Positions 56,530 to 64,000 of a stretch of 64,000 nt of DNA are shown here, one piece after another. Where the stretch lies: the NCBI GenBank assembly GCA_947044365.1, contig OX345636.1, positions 60,267,537-60,331,536 on the forward strand, given 5' to 3'. Numbering within the stretch: position 1 is the first letter of the stretch; every line of letters starts with the position of its first letter. The position numbers and the translations under genes are program-made. A model generated the notes under the pieces. That model was not told where the DNA came from. It was given only the letters and a program-made list of their open reading frames with translations, and did no database searches. Source of the stretch: Petrosia ficiformis (taxonomy: Eukaryota; Porifera; Demospongiae; Haplosclerida; Petrosiidae).

Positions 56530-57270
56530 GAATCTACATGTATGACTCAGTACTAGTAGAGTCATACATATATATGTACATATACATGTACACATATGTT
56601 GCTAAGTATATGTATGGTCATATGTGCACTACATGTATGACTCAGTACTAGTAGAGTCATACATATATATGTACATATAGTACACATATGTTGGTAAGTA
56701 TAAGTATGGTCATATGTGTACTACATGTATGACACCCAGTACTAGTAGAGTCATACATATACATGTATATGTACATATACATGTACACATATGTTGCTAA
56801 GTATAAGTATGGTTGTATGTGCACTACATGTATGACCCTCAGTACTAGTAGAGTCATACATATATATGTACATATACATGTAAGCATATGTTGGTAAGTA
56901 TAAGTATGGTCATATGTGCACTACATGTATGACCCTCAGTACTAGTAGAGTCATACATATATATGTACATATACATGTACGCATATGTTGCTAAGTATAA
57001 GTATGGTCATATGTGCACTACATGTACATGTATGACCCTCAGTACTAGTAGAGTCATACATATATATGTACATATACATGTACGCATATGTTGGTAAGTA
57101 TAAGTATGGTCATATGTGCACTACATGTATGACCCTCAGTACTAGTAGAGTCATACATATATATGTACATATACATGTACGCATATGTTGGTAAGTATAA
57201 GTATGGTCATATGTGCACTACATGTATGACCTTCAGTACTAGTAGAGTCATACATATATATGTACATAAA
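56530..57270 (-). repeat. Minisatellite of about 97 bp, orientation 2
   Basis: Units start near 56538, 56633, 56724, 56827, 56924, 57027, 57124 and 57221. It is the reverse complement of the array at 53365-54275. Frames inside are not genes. Confidence 0.9.
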
Positions 57271-57391
57271 AGGTCATGCAGTTTTATCGTGAAATTATTT
57301 CAGACAGAAACCCGTAATCTCAGTAAATTTTCCTATGTAAGTATGCCACTGTACTGTAGTATGCAGGTTTGTCCTTGTCTATATTTCTAGC

Positions 57392-57502
57392 TTGAGTGTA
57401 ACCACTTTGTGGTTTTTGCAAGTAACAAGTACACTAATGTGAAATGGGAGGTTTATGGGCTCTTGCTGCGTCACATGCCATATCTGACCCTCAAGCTTTA
57501 AG
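57392..57502 (+). pseudogene. Exon remnant, family KYTNVxWE, copy 1
   Basis: After TATATTTCTAG a frame reads LECNHFVVFASNKYTNVKWE and ends LLLRHMPYLTLKL at TAA. The core NKYTNVKWEV recurs in the copies at 58513 and 60380. VVFAS is reminiscent of WLVFSS in the 47850 gene's third exon, which suggests distant paralogy. No partner exon is attached. Confidence 0.4.
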
Positions 57503-57599
57503 TTATCAACCATTTGTCTATTCATCCATGTAGAAATAACACATAAGAATCACTTGATCCAATGGGAAAAAAAAAACATTTTTTTTATAGCAGTCACAT

Positions 57600-58205
57600 G
57601 ACAGTCACATACTGTATATCAAATAAATTATTTTATTGGTCATTTAGTTAGTTTTTGGAAGTAAATGTATTTACTGATGCATTGCTAAACGGGACTCTAT
57701 AGGCATTTTCAGATACATGTATGTAGAGAGAGGGAAGGGTTGCAGTCCCACCAAGATGTCTTTAACCCCACTAGACTATCTGTGTCAAGTGGTACAATGA
57801 CACCAAAGCATAATATATATAAGTTAAGATTTAGCATTTTGACCAATAAAGTTTGACCACACCCATTTTGCTAATCGGTTTGTCCACACCCATTTTGCTA
57901 ACCTGGGTATGTATGATCCTATTGAGGGCCAGGGATGATGAATACACACGTTACCAGATATACCTACATGTACATGTATAAATAGATACATGATTAATCA
58001 AATAATGAATGAATGAATGAATGAATGGATGAATATATATATATATATACGTATACATGTACATGTATATATATATATATGTATGTACATGTATGTATGT
58101 ATATTATATAGTATGCTAATAGGTCCTACATAACATTCACTCCACCCCCATTGTTTATTTATTTATTTATTCATGTTTACATGCAGTATAATTATAATAA
58201 TTATG
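57600..58205 (+). repeat. Segmental duplication partner of 51440-52005
   Basis: Co-linear with 51440-52005. In this copy no coding exon follows; a run of 18 G is at 58321-58338. Confidence 0.85.
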
Positions 58206-58512
58206 TTATTATGGTCGTAATAATTATTAATTGCTATCAATAATCTGTTATGTATATGTATGTGAAGATTTGGGGCAGTTGATAGATGCATGTAGATACA
58301 CATGTATCCCTTTATCATGGGGGGGGGGGGGGGGGGGGAAGGAGGAGGTGTGGTGGTGAGGGCATACATGAGTAGAGATGGACCTTTTTCGCCGTCATCC
58401 AAAATTCATGTCTATTCCACCACATGTATTTATTTCTCACATCATATAACCAATGTTTCTAACACACATGGAAATGTTTAATGCATTAATCATTAACTAT
58501 ATAATATTTCTG

Positions 58513-58611
58513 ACCCCAAGGTGGAGCAATTAGAGCCTGCAAGTACATCACATAAGGTGGTGTACACAACTGGAAAGAACAGGTTCAAGTACACCAATGT
58601 GCAATGGGAGG
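58513..58611 (+). pseudogene. Exon remnant, family KYTNVxWE, copy 2
   Basis: After TTTCTGACCCCAAG: VEQLEPASTSHKVVYTTGKN then RFKYTNVQWEAC and TGA. DNA flanks on both sides match copy 3 (ATGCATTAATCATTAAC before, CATAAGGTGGTGTACACAAC within). Confidence 0.4.
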
Positions 58612-60375
58612 CATGTTGATCACCTCCTGTAAGGCTTGATTTATATCATGCAAGTTAAGGCATACCAAGGCATAACACACAAAGGGGAAGTCTTGTGCAC
58701 ACCTAACATTCACTCCAGATCTAATAAGAGTTACTGACAATACCCAGTATATACATATATGTATGTACACATGCAATGTATGTGTATTGATATTGAAGGA
58801 AGACTCATTGTTGCATTACTATTACACATATACATGTACATGTACTTATTTATTAAGCTGGAAATATAGGAAAGCATATTAAACCTTGGTCAAATGTAGT
58901 ACAGTACAACACATTGCTTTCTCACAGATATGTTTGTATCACACATTTATATGGTTAAAGAAGTTGCATCATCATTCTAGGGTATGGTACATAAAGTGAT
59001 TGAGTTGGAGAACTGAGACTATCAGGAAGAAAGTACATGTAGTTTTAGCCAGCTTGTTTGAAAATACAACTATATCTGTTATTTCATCGCACAAAAAATA
59101 TCATGGGTTTTAATCAATCTTGATATGATAATTATTAGAGTGGGAAAACAAAATATTTCGTTTTTCATGTACAATATCTATACAATAAAATCCACAATAT
59201 TGAAGTACACACAACATCTTTCGGTTTGTACTACAGATACATATATATATATATGATACATGTACATACATACAGAAAGACAGATAGACAGACACATACA
59301 CACATGTATCACTTACACAAATGGCAATGGAAACTTTATTATAAGACTCCTAGGTATTTCTTTGTAAATCAATGAAAATCTGTTACACCATTCCATGAAA
59401 CTATGTAGCTATGAATTCCATTCGACTGCACTGACCAGCCCATTGGATGGACTTTTGAATTCTGCAGTAAAAAAAAAAGAAAATTGTGACTATCGCCCAC
59501 ACTCATTAATTCTGCACTGCAAGTGCATTCATTGATTCGTGACGCATTTTGGGAACTGTAATATTGAGTAGTTTCGGGCATCAAATATATGATGCCCAAT
59601 CAGCTCACGTTAGTCCATACAAGTAAAATTATATTTTAGAAAATGGAGGTTTTTGATTGCTTGGGCAAAAGCTGTGGACATTTCCCTGTCAAAATAGAAT
59701 AGAGAGAGGTTGTGAACATGTTTTTGAAAGGGAATGAAGTGTCAATGTATGTAAAGTACAGTAGAAGCTGCAATTCCAGGAACATTTTACAAGCTCAGGA
59801 AGATCTCTAGTTCATTCACTGGCTGGCATTCTTTTAGGTATAGTAGTATAGACACTTTTTAATAGCACTATCATGCAATTAGAAACAGCCTTGCGTAGTT
59901 GATGACAAGTTTGGTGGGGGAAAAAATTCACAGTTAAAAGTGAAATTTCACGTCTATTTTTCCCTGCTTAATTATTCTCTATGGTAAATCATTATTAATA
60001 TAATTAGAAATGATGTACATATAACACTCAGTGAAATAATTTCCAAGTCACTATCAACACTTGAATTAGTACAGTCATGTGATAGTTGACCATTTTTTTC
60101 CCAAATTGAAAGGCAAAGAATTTTGAATACTGCAGAGCAATGTAAGTAAATGGAATTTGACATACATGTGTACCTGTACATGTATTTTATGTGTAAGAAA
60201 TTACACATGAGCAGAAGTTGACTATTTTCGCTGTGATCCAAAAATGGTGTATGTATTTATTTTTAATATTTCTGAAACACAAGGTACAACTACAACAATA
60301 AAGGTGGAAATGTCTAATGCATTAATCATTAACCATTAACCATATAATCTTTCTCACCAGCAGTTAAGGAACCTT

Positions 60376-60470
60376 GGAACATGCAAACACATCACATAAG
60401 GTGGTGTACACAACTGGAAAGGACAGGTTCAAGTACACAATTATGCAATGGGAGGTCTTTTGTACATTTT
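60376..60470 (+). pseudogene. Exon remnant, family KYTNVxWE, copy 3
   Basis: ANTSHKVVYTTGKDRFKYT then IMQWEVFCTF and TGA. It shares about 150 bp with copy 2, so both come from one duplicated segment. Confidence 0.4.
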
Positions 60471-60611
60471 GACCACCTCTGGTTAGTCCTGCAAGGCTCA
60501 CTGCAGAAAAAGCAGGTTGAATCCCTGTGAAATCAAGGGCAAGGGAGGGTCTTGGGTAAGAGGCAAGTATAAATAACTTTGGAACAGTAAAAAAATATCA
60601 CAAAAGAAAAC

Positions 60612-61328
60612 ATGGGAAGTAGTGAGTCAAAGGAAGAGAACATGAAAGTAGAAGAGCAGAAATTAAAGCAAGAGAAGCTGAGAAAAGAGGAAGAAGAGAA
60701 GTCAAGAAAAGAGCAGAAACTGAAAGAACTTGAAAAAGAAGATACAAAAAAAAAGAGAAGACAAAAAGAAGCAACAACAATACCAGGAAGAAAAAAATAG
60801 AAGAGAAAAAGAACAAGAGAAAAGGAGGAGAGACTACTACCAAAGGAAGGAAGAAAGAAGGAGGAGACAGGAATGGAATAGTCTAAAAAGAAAGTTTGAT
60901 GACGAAAATTGAGGAGAAAGAGACGAGAACTTGAAAGAGAGGAGCACAAAATACAAAAGAAGAAAGAGGAAAATCAAAAGATTTTGACTTTTTATCCACC
61001 TCAGGTACCTCATCTTTTTTGTTCAAACCATCTTCCCGCTCCTTATCTTGGTGTTCCTCAAGTACCAGTTAGTCATACTGGAATAAGCTGTTCAAATCAT
61101 CTTCCCGCTCCTTATCTTGGTGTTCCTCAAGTACCACTTAGCCATACTGCAATAGGCTGTTCAAATCATCTTCCCGCTCCTTATCTTGGTGCCCCTCAAA
61201 TACCAGTTAGTCATACTGGAATAGGCTGTTCAAATAATCTTCCCGCTCCTTATCTTGGTGCCCCTCAAATACCAGTTAGTCCTACTGCTCCTCCCCCTCC
61301 TCAGCATGTGATGTCCAGCAGCTGCTGA
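60612..61328 (+). pseudogene. Lys/Glu-rich coiled-coil gene with 23-residue repeats, two frameshifts
   Basis: ATG 60612 opens MGSSESKEENMKVEEQ, a possible N-myristoylation start, followed by about 100 residues of Lys/Glu/Arg-rich coiled coil. The frame shifts at an A9 run near 60745 (the next frame ends at TGA 60910) and again near 60905. The third frame continues the charged helix and then has four tandem 23-residue units of the type CSNHLPAPYLGVPQVPVSHT (61019-61290), ending PPPPQHVMSSSC at TGA 61328. Since all three frames keep the same composition, this was one protein of about 240 residues. One-base errors in A-runs could explain both shifts. No homologue is recognised; it lies in an intron-size gap of the Calx-beta gene on the opposite strand. 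Confidence 0.55.
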
Positions 61329-61745
61329 AAATCATTAATAAGAAATATACAATAACATATGTACATACATTGTACATGATTCATTTATAGGCTGTTTTTG
61401 TTTTTGTTTTTGTTGCTTATTTCATTTATACTGTAAATATATTTCATTGTTCAGAATTACACTCTTTAAAATGTGATTTAATAGTTAATTTTTGCAAGTG
61501 TGAAGGAGCATTAGGTTACGAACATCTACATCAATTGCTTAATAGTGAGTTAATGTAACCTGATGTATCGGCTATAAACACAGTTATTTTATCTGAAAGG
61601 AACTTACATAGTAATATCCTAAAATACTTCAATGGAGTAGCATCACCACCTCCAAAACTATAAAATTAAATGGCAATATTTTGTGTGTCGTTTTAAGTAT
61701 GACAACAATGACCTCTTTTAGGTATGGGAGGTAGTGACACAGTAC

Positions 61746-62055
61746 CATAAGGTTCATCATTGGCAGGTATTATGATCTGAGCTGTTGCACCATTAGCACC
61801 AATATTAGCACCTCCATTGGCACTGTCAAGAGTAACATAAAATACCTAGTGATACGGGAGAATTAAGATATTAAATTTGATTCTATATACCACATCTCGA
61901 TTCACACATCTCATTAACTTCTGATATATCATCAGGAAGAACTGAGAGAGTGAAGCTACGAGAGGCCACCCCTGTTGTGAATATTAGGACATCACTGGTT
62001 GGTTGTATGTCGAGAGAGGGGTCATCACCTGTCAATAATGAGTATTGCATATACA

Positions 62056-62105
<50 letters not shown>

Positions 62106-63670
62106 TTTTAATAGGTCATAAACATAAATAGATGATATATATGAAATTTAGTCTCCTCCCTAGGATGTATATACCATTCTCCGTTGTAATGCTCCACTGG
62201 ATTTCAGACACACCCACAATCCCTCCTTGACGTTGGACAAGTAGAGAAAAACTGGATGAACCAGTTTCGAGTTGCAGTATTGTGAGTTCCTGACTACTCT
62301 CAGAAAATACTGCAATTAAAAACCACATTATTTTAAATCATGTTTATGTTGTATTTGTATGTACATATGTATTCATGTAACTATGTATTTATGTATTTAT
62401 GTACATGTACATATGTATGTATGTATGAATGTACGTATCTACAAACCAAACAGTCCATTTGGATCACTTGGGAGTATATTCACTGTTGCCATGCCAACTG
62501 ATCTTAAGATTGCTCCTCCACTTACAGATGTTAAACGAATACTCAACAGTTCAGAAAACTCAGATGCTGAATCATCAAATACTTGAAGACTGATTACAGA
62601 AGAGTTTGATCTTGCAGGTACACTGTCAGTACCTTTTAGAGAGTTGATATCTGATTCAGAAGCTGTGTCTAAAGTGACCTCCCACGTAACAGACTGTCAG
62701 ACACCTGTATGTATGTATGTATGTATTTATGTATGTACATGAATGTATATATGCATGTATGTACATATTTATGTACACATGTATGTATATATGTATGTAT
62801 GTATGTATGTATGCATGTATATATTATGTATGTATGTATGCATGTATGTATGTATGCATGTATGTATGTATGTATGTACACATTTATGTACATGTATGTA
62901 TATATGCATGTATGTATGTATGCATGTATGTATGTATGCATGTATGTATGTATGTATGTACATGTATGTATACACGTATGTACATGTATGTATATATGCA
63001 TGTACATGTATGTACATATTTATGTACACATTTATGTACATGTATGTATAAATGTATGCATGTATGTATGTATGTATGTATACCCGTATGTACATGTATG
63101 TATGTATGCATTGCATGTATGCATTGCATGTATGTATATATGTATGTATGTACATATTTATGTACACATTTATGTACATGTATGTATATCTGTATGTATG
63201 TATGTATGTATATATGTATGTATGTATGCATGTATACACGTATGTACATGTATGTATGTATGCATTGCATGTATGTATATATGTATGTATGTACATATTT
63301 ATGTACACATTTATGTACATGTATGTATATCTGTATGTATGTATGTATGTATATATGTATATATGTATATATGTACATATTTATGTACATATTTATGTAC
63401 ATGTATGTATGTATGCATGTATGTATGTATGTATGTATGTATGTATGTATGTATGTATGTATGTATGTATGTATGTATGTATGTATGTATGTATGTATAT
63501 ATGTATGTAAGTATGTGTTTATGTATGTATGCATGTACATGTACGTATATATGTATGAACTCTCACCTCTCCAAATTGACCAGCAGATCTTATTACAGTA
63601 ATGATATTGGAGTCTCCTTCAGTTGCATTGAATTCTGTTGCAGTTAGTTCAATGATACTGTGACCATATG
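61746..63670 (-). CDS. Calx-beta domain exons of a membrane or matrix protein (5' end beyond the window)
   Basis: Exons, 5' to 3': 63567-63670, 62447-62693, 62175-62309, 61891-62028 (or to 61910) and 61746-61845. They encode successive Calx-beta motifs: ATEGDSNIITVIRSAGQFGE, SVTWEVTLDTASESD, SSSFSLLVQRQGGIVGVSEI, DVLIFTTGVASRSFTLSVLP with DDISEVNE, and VFYVTLDSANGGANIG...IIIPANDEPYG. EGD...V.R..G..G.VTV.W and the NDEPYG / DPNGLF ends are classic Calx-beta, as in ADGRV1 and FREM proteins, where the repeats bind calcium and face the extracellular space. The order of about three domains suggests an ADGRV1-like repeat ectodomain. The gene continues to the right of the window. The exon ending at VNE has AT instead of GT at the place that would keep the frame. 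Confidence 0.75.
62060..62106. repeat. AT microsatellite
   Basis: (AT)n in the intron between Calx-beta exons 62175-62309 and 61891-62028. Confidence 0.9.
62703..63558. repeat. Large GTAT-type microsatellite
   Basis: About 850 bp of (GTAT)n with TACATG, TATTTATG and TGCATG variants and two longer period repeats (63040-63190 and 63235-63345 are near copies). All long frames across it (up to 312 residues of M/Y/V/C or H/T/Y/I) are artefacts. It fills most of the intron between the two 5'-most Calx-beta exons. Confidence 0.95.
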
Positions 63671-63734
63671 CTATATATGAGAAATAATATTATTTATATC
63701 ACAAACATCTGACCAATAATAATTATATATATAT

Positions 63735-63975
63735 ATATATCCCGATATGGCGAAACATCAAAGTAAACCACAGGGATATATATAAGATATAGCACTGTGG
63801 TCAGATATAGCGCCGTCGAAACATCAGACATCAACAAAGGTTTTGTCTTTTGTGATATATATTGGTTATATCACAGCCACTCGTACTATCAGATTTATAA
63901 AAACCTCGCCCTCGTCACAAAGCAGTCATCACAAAGCAGTCATAGGGATACATTTTCTCTATATATCTTGTTATT
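63735..63975 (+). mobile_element. Element related to MITE family A
   Basis: GATATGGCGAAACATCA and ATAGCGCCGTCGAAACATCA are internal repeats, and the end CACAAAGCAGTCATAGGGAT then CTCTATATATCTTG is the family A right end. Confidence 0.55.
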
Positions 63976-64000
63976 GATATCAAGAGTATATAATAGAAAG

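Noticed and set aside
59369..59599. Minus-strand frame with HPMGWSVQSNG after a strong acceptor (TTTTTTTACTGCAG)
   Set aside because: It resembles an exon, but I found no donor, no partner exon and no domain; it ends at TGA after about 30 codons.
60533..60949. Minus-strand Phe/Ser/Leu-rich frames
   Set aside because: They are the antisense shadow of the Lys/Glu-rich coiled-coil gene.
62669..63647. Frames of up to 312 residues on both strands rich in M, Y, V, C or H, T, Y, I
   Set aside because: These are GTAT/TACATG microsatellite translations within an intron of the Calx-beta gene.

Overview
The window looks like a stretch of animal nuclear genome, most probably a demosponge of the Amphimedon type. 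The evidence is AT-rich DNA with GT-AG introns, many of only about 60-200 bp. It also carries death-fold and Roc-COR-like modules, Calx-beta exons, many small inverted-repeat transposons and a striking excess of the palindrome TACATGTA. Nothing bacterial or viral was recognised. Species assignment is inference from composition and gene types. Almost all genes are split by introns, so the long uninterrupted reading frames are mostly single exons, and many of the longest are only minisatellites read in frame.

Layout. 1-21,000: plus-strand death-domain locus built from repeated segmental duplications. Five tiny phase-1 linker exons (1364, 8863, 11046, 17116, 20040), one death-domain exon (11353-11691) and a terminal helical CARD/DED-like exon (20645-20970) can be read. 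Two introns have expanded an 18-bp minisatellite into arrays of about 900 bp. Between the units lie a Roc-COR-like GTPase pseudogene (2922-3689), an internally deleted hAT transposase (6548-7035), a SINE and four MITE families. 23,600-24,000: an unrecognised terminal exon. 24,376-32,319: a minus-strand gene that I identify as HPS6, a subunit of BLOC-2. Its first seven and last four coding exons are readable, the central part is missing and there is one apparent single-base frameshift. 34,465-42,310: a weak plus-strand multi-exon gene model, mixed with dispersed repeats and a complete 387-bp transposon with a perfect 9-bp target duplication. 46,515-50,174: a plus-strand three-coding-exon gene preceded by a TATA promoter and by a tandem array of identical 82-nt exons. 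A Crypton-type recombinase fragment and a TIR element sit in its introns. 52,040-60,500: a second gene start of the same style and three decayed copies of a related exon. 53,171-63,670 and beyond the right edge: a minus-strand Calx-beta gene. It has ectodomain exons at 61,746-63,670, degenerate ones at 55,763-56,028, and a predicted transmembrane exon plus acidic tail at 53,171-54,805. A lysine/glutamate-rich plus-strand gene with 23-residue repeats (60,612-61,328) lies inside it.

How the genes relate. The death-domain locus and the Roc-COR fragment are typical parts of sponge innate-immune or cell-death receptors. The phase-1 symmetric exons allow modules to be added or dropped without shifting frame. 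HPS6 (endolysosomal trafficking) and the Calx-beta membrane protein appear to be ordinary conserved genes, except that their introns are filled with minisatellites and transposons. In HPS6 an array has multiplied a 3' splice site. Several frameshifts fall in homopolymer runs, so both true pseudogenes and sequencing errors are possible.
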